Part shown: piece after piece, positions 40,719-48,048 of the stretch
Layout: each line of letters starts with the position of its first letter
How positions within the stretch are numbered: position 1 is the stretch's first letter
Assembly (NCBI RefSeq): GCF_003014555.1
Contig: NZ_PYGE01000004.1
Coordinates: 248,001-312,000, forward strand
Source of the DNA: Haloactinopolyspora alba
GTDB taxonomy: Bacteria; Actinomycetota; Actinomycetes; Jiangellales; Jiangellaceae
Length of the DNA stretch: 64,000 nucleotides
Direction of reading: 5' to 3'
Notes under the pieces: generated by a model
What the model saw: only the letters and a program-made list of their open reading frames with translations
Databases searched by the model: none
What the model was told of the DNA's origin: nothing
Made by a program: the position numbers and the translations under genes

Positions 40719-40757
40719 CTGTCCACAGCGGGTGATCCCGTCACACCGTTGTCCACA
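40719..40757 (+). promoter_or_regulatory. pair of DnaA-box-like sites upstream of ssd-tad
   Basis: CTGTCCACA (40719-40727) and TTGTCCACA (40749-40757), same orientation, starts 30 bp apart. The second matches the actinobacterial DnaA box consensus exactly. They precede the ssd start by ~85-120 bp. A similar pair precedes the pilin gene at 45331. Confidence 0.6.
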
Positions 40758-40839
40758 GATCGCTGATGCCCCCTGGCGGCGAGCCGGCCGGTTGCCGATC
40801 GTGGAGCGCATCCGCATCGCGAAACACCCGGAGGCCGCC

Positions 40840-41967
40840 GTGTCCCGTCTGTCCGATGGACCCGTCCCGCGCACCGAACCGAACGGTGCGACCCTTCCGC
40901 AGTCACGACCGCTGGTGGTCACCGGTGACGAAGAGATGCTCGACGACCTGCTGCGCCTGGCCGCGGCTGCCGGGGTCGAGGTCGAAGTCGCCGGTGACGC
41001 GTCCGCGGCTCGAGCGCGCTGGTCCAGGGTGCCGCTGGTGATCGTGGCCGACGACCTGGCGGGCGGCTTGGCGCGGCTCGCCCCGACCCGCCGCGCCGGT
41101 GTCGTTCTCGTGGGCCGTGAGCGTGACGATCCCGGTGTCTGGCAACGCGGCGTCGCCCTGGGAGCCGAACACGTGTTGTTCTTTCCCGAGGACGAGCCGT
41201 GGCTGGCCGGTCGGCTCGCGGACGCGGCCGAGGGCGATACGAGTGACGCCGTCGTCCTGGGTGTCGTCGGCGGCCGGGGCGGCGCCGGGGCGTCGGTGCT
41301 GGCCACTGCGCTTTCCGTCACGGCAGGTCGTCGCGGCCGGTCGGTCGTCCTGGTCGATCTGGACCCGCTGGGCGGCGGCCTCGATCTCGTCCTGGGCGCC
41401 GAGAACTCCCCCGGGCTGCGTTGGGACGACCTCGCCGACAGCAGGGGACGGCTGAGCGCCCGGGCCTTGCGTGACGAGCTTCCCCGTGGTCACGGCCTGG
41501 CGGTGCTCTCCTGCGGCCGGAACGACGGGACTCTCGTCTCGCCGGTGGCGTCACAGGCGGTCCTCGCCGCCGCCCGACGGGCGTGCGACCTGGTCGTCCT
41601 CGACCTGCCGCGCCGCGCCGACGCGGCGGTGGACGAAGCACTCGCCCACTGCTCGTCGGTGCTGCTGGTGGTGCCGACCGAGGTGCGGGCGACCGCCGCG
41701 GCTACGACCGTCGCGACCGGGCTTTCCGCATCCGTGGCCGACGTCCGTGTCGTCACCAGGGGAGTGTCCCCGGCCGGGCTCGGTGGCAACCACATCGCCA
41801 CCGCACTCGGTCTGCCGCTGGCCGCTCACATGGCCGACGAGTCACGGCTCCCCGAGTATCTCGACCGTGGCGAGCCACCCGGCTGCGATCCCCGGGGGCC
41901 GTTGGCCACGACCTGCGCGAGCCTTCTGGACGAACTGCTGCCCGCTCCGCACGCGGGTGCGGCGTGA
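40840..41967 (+). CDS. ssd: septum-site-determining protein Ssd / CpaE-like ParA-family ATPase
   Basis: 375 residues. GTG 40840 has GGAGG 5 nt upstream; the frame is open back to 40732. N-terminal receiver-like pseudo-domain (PLVVTGDEEMLDDLLRLAAAAGVEVEV), then a deviant-Walker ATPase (LGVVGGRGGAGASVLATALSV, VVLVDLDPLGGGLDLVLG, LVVLDLPRR). CpaE/TadZ proteins place the Tad machine; Ssd (Rv3660c) also affects septation in Mycobacterium. First gene of the ssd-tadABC unit, one base shared with tadA (TGATG). Confidence 0.9.
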   Translation: MSRLSDGPVPRTEPNGATLPQSRPLVVTGDEEMLDDLLRLAAAAGVEVEVAGDASAARARWSRVPLVIVADDLAGGLARLAPTRRAGVVLVGRERDDPGVWQRGVALGAEHVLFFPEDEPWLAGRLADAAEGDTSDAVVLGVVGGRGGAGASVLATALSVTAGRRGRSVVLVDLDPLGGGLDLVLGAENSPGLRWDDLADSRGRLSARALRDELPRGHGLAVLSCGRNDGTLVSPVASQAVLAAARRACDLVVLDLPRRADAAVDEALAHCSSVLLVVPTEVRATAAATTVATGLSASVADVRVVTRGVSPAGLGGNHIATALGLPLAAHMADESRLPEYLDRGEPPGCDPRGPLATTCASLLDELLPAPHAGAA

Positions 41968-43160
41968 TGGGCACGCGTGTGGCTGATCAGGGCGTCGTGG
42001 ACGCGGGGCTGCTCGAGCGCGTGCGTGCCGCGCTGGCGGCGGCGGTCGAAGCGCCGAGCCCGGCGCGGGTGGCTGCGGTACTGCGGTCCGAGGGTGCGGT
42101 ACTCGGCGACGCCGCCGTGCTCGACATCACCGAGGCGCTGCGCGCGGAGATCACCGGCGCCGGGCCCCTGGAGACCCTGTTGCGTCAGCCCGGCACGACC
42201 GATGTCCTGGTCAACGGGCCGAATGCGGTGTTCGTCGACCGTGGTGCCGGTCTAGAGCGCACCTCCGTGTCGTTTCGTGACGAGGCCGAGGTCCGGCGGC
42301 TGGCCGGTCGGCTGGCCACGTCCGCGGGTCGGCGCCTCGACGACGCCGTGCCGTACGTCGACGCCAGGCTGCCCGGTGGGGCCCGGTTCCACGCGGTTCT
42401 GCCGCCGGTGGCTGCGGACGGCACCGTCATCTCGCTGCGGGTGATCCCGCGGCGCACGTTCGACCTGCCGGCCCTGGTCGACGCCGGCACCGTCCCCGAG
42501 CCGTTGGCGCCGTGGCTTCGCGCGCTGGTCCGGTCGCGGCTGGCGTTCCTGGTCACAGGTGGCACGGGGAGTGGCAAGACGACCGTGCTCAGCACGTTGC
42601 TCGGCCTGTGCGAGGACGGCGAACGGGTCGTCCTCGTCGAGGACGCCGGTGAGCTGCGGCCGGTTCACGGTCATGTCGTGCGTCTCGAGGCACGGGCCGC
42701 CAACGTCGAGGGGGCCGGCCGCGTCGGCCTCGACGACCTCGTCCGGCAGTCGTTGCGAATGAGACCGGACCGAATCGTCGTGGGTGAGGTCCGCGGGGCG
42801 GAGATCGTCGATCTGCTGGCGGCGTTGAACACCGGGCACGAAGGCGGCTGCGGCACGCTGCACGCGAACTCGGCGGCGGACGTGCCGGCGCGGCTCGAGG
42901 CGTTGGGCATCGCCGCGGGTCTGCACCGCGACGCCGTCCATGCACAGGCAGTGGCGGCTCTGGACGTGGTGGTCCACTTGACCCGTGACCGGGACGGGCG
43001 GCGCCGGCTCACCGAGATCGATCTGCTCGACCGGGGCAGGCAGGGCAGGCTTGAGACGATGCCGGCGTTCCGGGTCGACGACGCGGGCGCGCTCGTGCAC
43101 GGGGCCGCCCACGAAGAGCTGAAGCGCCGGTTGGCCGAGCGCGGGTGCCCGCCGTGCTGA
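41967..43160 (+). CDS. tadA: TadA/CpaF secretion ATPase
   Basis: 397 residues. Type II/IV secretion ATPase: N-terminal helical domain, TDVLVNGPNAVFVDRG, Walker A GGTGSGKTT, Asp box VVLVEDAGELRP, Walker B RPDRIVVGEVRGAEIVDLL and His box NTGHEGGCGTLHANSAADVPARLE. Powers assembly of the Flp-type pilus with TadB and TadC in the membrane. Starts at ATG 41967; long upstream open frame is a shadow of ssd. Its end overlaps tadB by 16 bp. Confidence 0.95.
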   Translation: MGTRVADQGVVDAGLLERVRAALAAAVEAPSPARVAAVLRSEGAVLGDAAVLDITEALRAEITGAGPLETLLRQPGTTDVLVNGPNAVFVDRGAGLERTSVSFRDEAEVRRLAGRLATSAGRRLDDAVPYVDARLPGGARFHAVLPPVAADGTVISLRVIPRRTFDLPALVDAGTVPEPLAPWLRALVRSRLAFLVTGGTGSGKTTVLSTLLGLCEDGERVVLVEDAGELRPVHGHVVRLEARAANVEGAGRVGLDDLVRQSLRMRPDRIVVGEVRGAEIVDLLAALNTGHEGGCGTLHANSAADVPARLEALGIAAGLHRDAVHAQAVAALDVVVHLTRDRDGRRRLTEIDLLDRGRQGRLETMPAFRVDDAGALVHGAAHEELKRRLAERGCPPC

Positions 43161-43978
43161 CCGTACTGGCAGCCGTCATCGCAGCGGGCGCTGCGATGAC
43201 GGCGTCGCGCCGCGATCCCGGCGGCATGCTCGTGCGGCGACTGGGGCTCGCGAGCCCGGCCGGCGCGCGCCGGCTCGATCGCCCCCGGACGTCGCCGCGG
43301 GTGCTGGCGGCAGGAGGAAGCGTGGCCGGCGCACTCGTACTCGGCACGGCGGCCGGCCCTGGCGGAGTCGTCATGGGCGCTGTCGCCGCACCGTGCACAG
43401 CCGTGTGGTGGTCGCGTCGACAGCGTGCCCGTGCACGGCACCGGCGTGAGACCGACGTCGACGAAGCATGCCTGGCACTCGCCGGCGAGCTCGGTGCGGG
43501 CATGGCTGCCGGCTCCGCGCTCGCCTCGGTCGCCGAGGACTGGCCGGAACTGTTCGCGGCGGCGTCGGGGCGGGCAGCGGTCGGCGACGACCCGGTGCCT
43601 GCGTTGCGGACGGCGGCACGGTTGCCCGGTGCGGAGGCGCTGTCGGCCGTCGCCGCGGCATGGGAGGTCGCAGAACGCAGCGGGGCAGGGCCGGCGACCG
43701 TGCTGCAGGCCGTTTCCGAGTCGCTGCGCAGCTTGAACGCCGTCCGGCGCGAAGCGGAGGCTCAGCTCGCGTCGGTGCGGGCGACGACCCGGCTGATGGC
43801 AGCGCTTCCGCTGCTCACGGTGGTGGTGTTCTCCGGCGGGGACGGCGCGACCGTCGATTTCCTGACCCGGCATCCGTACGGGCTCGCCTGCCTGGTCACC
43901 GCGGGCGTGTTCATCGCGCTCGGTGTCGTCTGGGTCGAACGTGCCGCCCGTGCCGCTCGACCGGTGTGGCCGGCGTGA
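43145..43978 (+). CDS. tadB: TadB-like inner-membrane platform protein
   Basis: 277 residues, GTG 43145 (or 43154). Type II secretion F domain: CLALAGELGAGMAAGSALASVAEDWPELFAAA...AAWEVAERSGAGPATVLQAVSESLRSLNAVRREAEAQLASVRATTRLMAALPLL, flanked by transmembrane helices at the N-terminus and last 60 residues. Stop overlaps tadC (GTGA). Confidence 0.9.
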   Translation: MPAVLTVLAAVIAAGAAMTASRRDPGGMLVRRLGLASPAGARRLDRPRTSPRVLAAGGSVAGALVLGTAAGPGGVVMGAVAAPCTAVWWSRRQRARARHRRETDVDEACLALAGELGAGMAAGSALASVAEDWPELFAAASGRAAVGDDPVPALRTAARLPGAEALSAVAAAWEVAERSGAGPATVLQAVSESLRSLNAVRREAEAQLASVRATTRLMAALPLLTVVVFSGGDGATVDFLTRHPYGLACLVTAGVFIALGVVWVERAARAARPVWPA

Positions 43979-44733
43979 CCGTCGCCGCTGTGTTGTGTGC
44001 CGTGAGCGCGGCGGTCCTGCTCACCGGCCCGGCCCCGGGGGTGACAAGGGTGCGGGCGATCCTCGGATCCGGCGAAGCGACCCGTCGGCACCAGCGACGC
44101 TCGCGTCCCGGAACGCGTGACGGCAGAGGCTGGGCGGCCTCACGTCGCGGCCGTGCCGTCGCCGTCGGGTGCGCGACGCTGGCCGGATGGACGGTCGTGG
44201 GCGGCGTCCGGGGTGTGCTTCTCGGGGCCGGCGCGGGGCTGGCGGTGTGGACGGTCCTCGGTCGCCTCGAACCGGCAGCGCGGGCGCGCGAGCGTGAACG
44301 CGTGACCGCGTCGGTGCCGCTCGCGGCGGATCTGCTTGCGGCCACACTGGCCGCCGGCTGCCCGCCGACGACGGCTCTCGACGTCGTCGGGTCGGCGGTG
44401 GGAGGCCCGCTCGGACGCCTCCTGCTCGACGCGAGGGCAGCGTCCGATGTCGGTGCGGACCCGGCTCGGGCGATGGCTCCGCTGCTGGCCGTGTCAGGAG
44501 CACGCCCGATGGCCCGGGCCCTCGTGTCGACCATGAGCAGAGGAACCTCCCCGGTCGCTGCGCTGCGCCGGACCGCGGCCGAGGCACGCGAGGCTGCGCG
44601 ATGGGCCGGTGAGGCGAAGGCTCGATCGTTGGGCGCTCGGGCGGCCGCGCCGCTGGGCCTGTGCTTCCTGCCCGCGTTCGTGCTGGTGGGTGTCGTGCCG
44701 ATGGTCGCGACGTCCGGGATTCTCGGCAGCTGA
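43975..44733 (+). CDS. tadC: TadC-like inner-membrane platform protein
   Basis: 252 residues from GTG 43975. Signal-like N-terminal helix, an Arg-rich loop, and an F domain with VPLAADLLAATLAAGCPPTTALDVVGSAVGGPLGRLLLDARAASDVGADPARAMAPL and RGTSPVAALRRTAAEAREAARWAGEAKARSLGARAAAPLGLCFLPAFVLVGVVPMVA. Pairs with TadB. A hairpin terminator follows, separating the ssd-tadABC unit from the pilin unit. Confidence 0.9.
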   Translation: MTVAAVLCAVSAAVLLTGPAPGVTRVRAILGSGEATRRHQRRSRPGTRDGRGWAASRRGRAVAVGCATLAGWTVVGGVRGVLLGAGAGLAVWTVLGRLEPAARARERERVTASVPLAADLLAATLAAGCPPTTALDVVGSAVGGPLGRLLLDARAASDVGADPARAMAPLLAVSGARPMARALVSTMSRGTSPVAALRRTAAEAREAARWAGEAKARSLGARAAAPLGLCFLPAFVLVGVVPMVATSGILGS

Positions 44734-44761
44734 CCGCGCCACGTCGGTCGTCTGCGGTGGA

Positions 44762-44787
44762 GCGGGCTGGCACCGGAGCCAGCCCGC
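44762..44787 (+). terminator. hairpin terminator after tadC
   Basis: GCGGGCTGGC (44762-44771), loop ACCGGA, GCCAGCCCGC (44778-44787), 28 bp past the tadC stop. Perfect 10-bp stem, no T-run, typical of high-GC actinobacteria. Confidence 0.7.
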
Positions 44788-44819
44788 GTCGGTGCGGCCC
44801 TCACCCGTAGGGTCGTGTC

Positions 44820-45239
44820 ATGCGGCTCGAGCAGGACGAATGCCGCGCCCGGCTGTCCGCGGCGCCAGTGGCGCGGTTGGCCACCGTGGGTGACGACCAA
44901 TGGCCGCACGTCGTGCCGATCACATTCGCGGTCGTCGGTGAGCGGCTCGTCACCGCCGTGGACCGCAAGCCGAAGACCACGTACGCGCTGCGGCGGTTAC
45001 GCAACATCGCGGCCAACCCGCGCGTCTGCGTGCTGTGTGATCACTACTCCGACGACTGGAACCAGCTCTGGTGGGTCCGCGCCGACGGCTACGCCACGGT
45101 CGAGGAGAGCGGCCCGGACTGCGAGGCGGCCATCGCCGCGCTGCGCGCGAAGTACGAGCAGTACCGGGTGGAACCGCCGCCCGGGCCGATGATCGTCGTC
45201 GTGGTCCGTTCCTGGTCCGGCTGGGCGTACAGCGGCTGA
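44820..45239 (+). CDS. TIGR03668-type PPOX class F420-dependent oxidoreductase
   Basis: 139 residues. Split-barrel FDOR protein: LSAAPVARLATVGDDQWPHVVPITFAVVGERLVTAVDRKPKTTYALRRLRNIAANPRVCVLCDHYSDDWNQLWWVRADGYATV. The KPKT and SDDW-LWWVR elements are characteristic of the F420-using group. Substrate unknown. Lies between the two tad transcription units without obvious link to them. Confidence 0.9.
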   Translation: MRLEQDECRARLSAAPVARLATVGDDQWPHVVPITFAVVGERLVTAVDRKPKTTYALRRLRNIAANPRVCVLCDHYSDDWNQLWWVRADGYATVEESGPDCEAAIAALRAKYEQYRVEPPPGPMIVVVVRSWSGWAYSG

Positions 45240-45330
45240 ACGCTCCGGTCGCCGGCGAGGCTTTGCGCCAGGGGACGGGGAGGATGCGGCCGCCGGCCCT
45301 GGCGTCGCGTGGGCTGCTGAGCCGGCCGGG

Positions 45331-45368
45331 CTGTCCACAGCCGAGCGCGCGGGCGCGGGTTGTCCCCA
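45331..45368 (+). promoter_or_regulatory. pair of DnaA-box-like sites upstream of the Flp pilin unit
   Basis: CTGTCCACA (45331-45339) and TTGTCCCCA (45360-45368), same orientation, starts 29 bp apart, about 110-140 bp before the pilin start. It mirrors the pair upstream of ssd at 40719. No gene is seen in 45240-45473. Confidence 0.5.
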
Positions 45369-45473
45369 GATGCGCCGCGGCCTCTGGGATCCGCTCACCG
45401 AACGGACGAGATTGGTCGCAGCTCGCACCTGCGAGCTCCGGACCGGCCGGACGCCGGAACCTGGGGAGGCCCC

Positions 45474-45656
45474 ATGTCCACGCTCGTCAACCGGCTGCGC
45501 AACGGCGAGGACGGCATGACCACGGCGGAGTACGCCGTCGGCACGGTCGCCGCATGCGGCTTCGGCGGAGTGCTCTACCAGTTGCTGACCAGCGACTCCG
45601 TCCAACAGCTGCTGAGCGGCCTGGTCGAGAAGGCGTTCGGGGTCATCGGCGGATGA
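45474..45656 (+). CDS. DUF4244 Flp-type pilin-like protein
   Basis: 60 residues; ATG 45474 with GGGGAGG upstream. The class-III prepilin signature is visible: basic leader MSTLVNRLRNGEDG, then MTTAEYAVGTVAACGFGGVLYQLL with the conserved Glu after the cleavage site. Expected to be cut by a TadV-type prepilin peptidase and polymerised; no such peptidase is in the window. Overlaps tadE (ATGA). Confidence 0.88.
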   Translation: MSTLVNRLRNGEDGMTTAEYAVGTVAACGFGGVLYQLLTSDSVQQLLSGLVEKAFGVIGG

Positions 45657-46144
45657 TCCGGACGATCCGGTGCCGGCGGGTGGAGCCCCGCCGGCACCCG
45701 CTCCGCGCCACGCCGGGCCGATGCTCGCCCGGGTACGACCGGCGCGCTCGCGCTGGGCCGCGCCGCGACCGGTCCGTCCGCGGACGGCCGCGGATCCGCT
45801 CCGAACGGGGCATGGTCACCGCCGAGATCGCCACCGCCCTGCCGGCATTGGCGCTGGTGCTCGTCGCCGCCGTGTGGACGGTCGTGTTCGCCTCCGCGCA
45901 GCTGCGGTGCGCCGATGCCGCGCGGGAGGCGGCGCGGGCCGCGGCCCGAGGCGAGACCGCAGCGGTCGTGCGTCAGGTGGCGGCCGAGACCGCGCCGGAC
46001 GGGGCCGACATCAGTGTCGACCGCACCGGCGGCCGCGTGGTGGTCGAGGTCAGCGCCGCGATCGCGATGCCCGGGCCGGTGGGCGACTCGGTTCCGGCGC
46101 CCACGGCGCAGGGGCGTGCGGTGGCCTTGACGGAGATCGGATGA
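45653..46144 (+). CDS. tadE: TadE-family pseudopilin
   Basis: 163 residues from ATG 45653, coupled to the pilin gene. A long Arg-rich N-terminus (~52 residues) precedes ERGMVTAEIATALPALALVLVAAVWTVVFASAQLRCADAAREAARAAARGE, the TadE prepilin-like helix with its Glu. The extracytoplasmic remainder is short and beta-rich. If translation began at ATG 45812 the basic leader would be lost, so the upstream start is preferred. Stop overlaps the next gene (ATGA). Confidence 0.85.
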   Translation: MIRTIRCRRVEPRRHPLRATPGRCSPGYDRRARAGPRRDRSVRGRPRIRSERGMVTAEIATALPALALVLVAAVWTVVFASAQLRCADAAREAARAAARGETAAVVRQVAAETAPDGADISVDRTGGRVVVEVSAAIAMPGPVGDSVPAPTAQGRAVALTEIG

Positions 46145-47184
46145 CCAGCGTCGAGGGCCGTGACGAGCGAGGTGCCGGCTCGGTGTTCGTGCTGTCGATC
46201 GCCATGGTGGTGCTGACGGCGCTGATGGCCGTGGTGGTGCTGGCGTCCGGGCACGCGGCACGCCGGCAGGCCGCGGCGGCTGCCGACCTCGCCGCCGTCG
46301 CCGCAGCCGAGACGGTCGCGGCCGGTGGAGCCGATCCGTGCGCGAGCGCTGCGCGGGTGGCCCAGGCGAACGGTGCGAAGTTGCGCGACTGCGTCGTCGA
46401 CGGTCCGGAGGTCGAGGTCCAGGTCGAGGTGGACAACACCGGCGTGCCGCCATGGCTGCCGGATCAGCGGCGTCGAGCACGGGCCGGACCGCCGGGACGG
46501 AGACCGGTGTCGCGGCGGAGTTCGGTGTCGCGGCGGAGCCCGGTGCACGAGCAGCGAGAACGACGGGCGCGGCTCGTGCTGGCCGCGGCGGCCGGCGGCG
46601 CATCGATCACGCCCGGGTGTCGTCCGCCCGCCCATTCGAGCGGGCCCTGGTCGCGCCGAGGCACGCCACGACGACGCAGGCGATGGCCGCCCACTCTCGC
46701 ACGTGCAGTATCTCGTTCAGCACCACGAGCCCGACCGTGGCCGCCACTGCGGGTTCGAGGCTCATCAGGATGCCGAACACCACGGCCGGCATCCTGCGCA
46801 GCGCCTCGAGTTCGAGGGTGTACGGAATCACCGACGACAACAGCGCGATCGCCGCCGCCACGGCCAGCGGCTCCGGCTGCCACATCTGCCCACCACCGCT
46901 GCTCAGGCCGATGGGGGTCATCGCCACGGCCCCCACCACGCTGGCCATCGTCAGCCCCGAGACTCCGGGGAAGCGCTGCCCGACCTGACGGCTCAGCAGG
47001 ATGTAGGCGGCCCACCCGGTGGCGGCTATCAGCGCGAACGCGATGCCGACGGGGTCGACCGCCTCGGAGCCGCCGCGCGCCAGTAGCACCACCCCGAGGC
47101 CGGCCAGCGCGACCCACATCAGGTCGAGACGGCGGCGCGAGAACGCCACCGCGACACCGAGCGGGCCGAGGAACTCGATGGTGA
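46141..47184 (+). CDS. TadG/Rv3654c-like protein with run-on C-terminus
   Basis: 347 codons open. The first ~110 residues are a genuine TadG-like domain: ERGAGSVFVLSIAMVVLTALMAVVVLASGHAARRQAAAAADLAAVAAAETVAAG, one transmembrane helix, Cys pair (DPCASA, LRDCVV). Relatives stop soon after an R-A-R-A-G-P segment, found here at ~residue 118. No stop follows for another ~690 bp, where the frame runs antisense through the EamA gene and is Arg/Pro-rich with no protein-like pattern. The normal stop has apparently been lost, or a frameshift lies near 46480-46560. Confidence 0.6.
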   Translation: MTSVEGRDERGAGSVFVLSIAMVVLTALMAVVVLASGHAARRQAAAAADLAAVAAAETVAAGGADPCASAARVAQANGAKLRDCVVDGPEVEVQVEVDNTGVPPWLPDQRRRARAGPPGRRPVSRRSSVSRRSPVHEQRERRARLVLAAAAGGASITPGCRPPAHSSGPWSRRGTPRRRRRWPPTLARAVSRSAPRARPWPPLRVRGSSGCRTPRPASCAAPRVRGCTESPTTTARSPPPRPAAPAATSAHHRCSGRWGSSPRPPPRWPSSAPRLRGSAARPDGSAGCRRPTRWRLSARTRCRRGRPPRSRRAPVAPPRGRPARPTSGRDGGARTPPRHRAGRGTRW

Positions 47185-47488
47185 CGGCGATCCCGAGGGG
47201 GATGCGAGAGAACGATTCGTAGATGGCGAAGTTCATGGTCGCCAGTGCCAGACCGAAGCCGACCGCGACCACCAGGTCCGGACGCGACGCGCGGCGCACC
47301 GATCGGCGCACCGCGGAGAGCCCGACGACCAGCAGGATCAGCGCGGAGAAGGCGAGGCGCAGGAAGACGACCGCGCTCGGGGGCAGCGTGTCGAACAGAC
47401 CCTTCGCCACGCCCGCACCGAGCTGAACCGAGACGATCCCGCCGAGGACGAGGCCGGGTGCGGGAATCGTTCGGAACACGGAGGTCAC
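46607..47488 (-). CDS. EamA/RhtA-type exporter (DMT superfamily)
   Basis: 293 residues, ten transmembrane helices as two EamA repeats (FLRLAFSALILLVVG...IPLGIAVTIEFLGPLGVAV; ...YTLELEALRRMPAVVFGILMSLEPAVAATVGLVVLNEIL). The VTIEFLGPL and LEALRRM segments resemble RhtA threonine/homoserine exporters. Coding pattern is strong, so the antisense overlap with the TadG-like frame is assigned to this gene. Confidence 0.9.
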   Translation of the reverse strand: MTSVFRTIPAPGLVLGGIVSVQLGAGVAKGLFDTLPPSAVVFLRLAFSALILLVVGLSAVRRSVRRASRPDLVVAVGFGLALATMNFAIYESFSRIPLGIAVTIEFLGPLGVAVAFSRRRLDLMWVALAGLGVVLLARGGSEAVDPVGIAFALIAATGWAAYILLSRQVGQRFPGVSGLTMASVVGAVAMTPIGLSSGGGQMWQPEPLAVAAAIALLSSVIPYTLELEALRRMPAVVFGILMSLEPAVAATVGLVVLNEILHVREWAAIACVVVACLGATRARSNGRADDTRA

Positions 47489-47602
47489 AGAGCCAGGTTA
47501 GGGGGTGGCTCGGTGGCCGGTAAGCGCCCGACCGGTGGATCGCGGCGTCGGCCGGTGCGGGGGTGTCGAGGCGCCGACCGGCGGGTCACGAACCGGGACG
47601 GC

Positions 47603-47974
47603 TCACCTGCGCTCGTCGGTCCCCGTGTCGTTCGTGCTGGTGGACGGGCCGTCAGCTCGACCGTCGGTTCCGGTGCCATCGGATGCCGACGTGTCGGCGG
47701 AGGCGCTGCGGTCGCCCCCGGCACGGCGCTCGAGGTCCCTGATTCGCTTGCGCTGTCGCCATCCTTTGCGCAGGCCGATGCGCAGCAGCCACAACGTGCC
47801 GACGGTGATGGCGCCGGCGACGACGCCCAGGACGTAGGCGCCTCCGCCGGACATCGTCAGGTCGGCGCCGAAAAGCTCGAACGTGAGCGACTCGCCGCCA
47901 CCGGCGATCATCACGATGGTGAGCAGCAGGATGAGCAGGAGGACGACCAATGCGGCGGCAACCACCGCGACCAC
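47603..47974 (-). CDS. small membrane protein, LapA-like architecture
   Basis: 123 residues. Two transmembrane helices (~5-25 and ~45-68) flanking a short loop, then a basic segment (LRKGWRQRKRIRDLERRAGG) and an acidic Ser/Thr/Asp-rich tail (DGTGTDGRADGPSTSTNDTGTDE). Similar actinobacterial proteins are common and uncharacterised. Confidence 0.8.
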   Translation of the reverse strand: MVAVVAAALVVLLLILLLTIVMIAGGGESLTFELFGADLTMSGGGAYVLGVVAGAITVGTLWLLRIGLRKGWRQRKRIRDLERRAGGDRSASADTSASDGTGTDGRADGPSTSTNDTGTDERR

Positions 47975-48048
47975 CTCCGATCACGTTTCGACACGCACAC
48001 CGTACCGATCACCGGTCCCGGACGAGGCGCGGACGTGCCGATCAGCGG

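Noticed and set aside
40719-40757. Possible replication origin because of DnaA-box-like sites
   Set aside because: Only two sites, no AT-rich region and no dnaA/dnaN nearby; more likely transcriptional.
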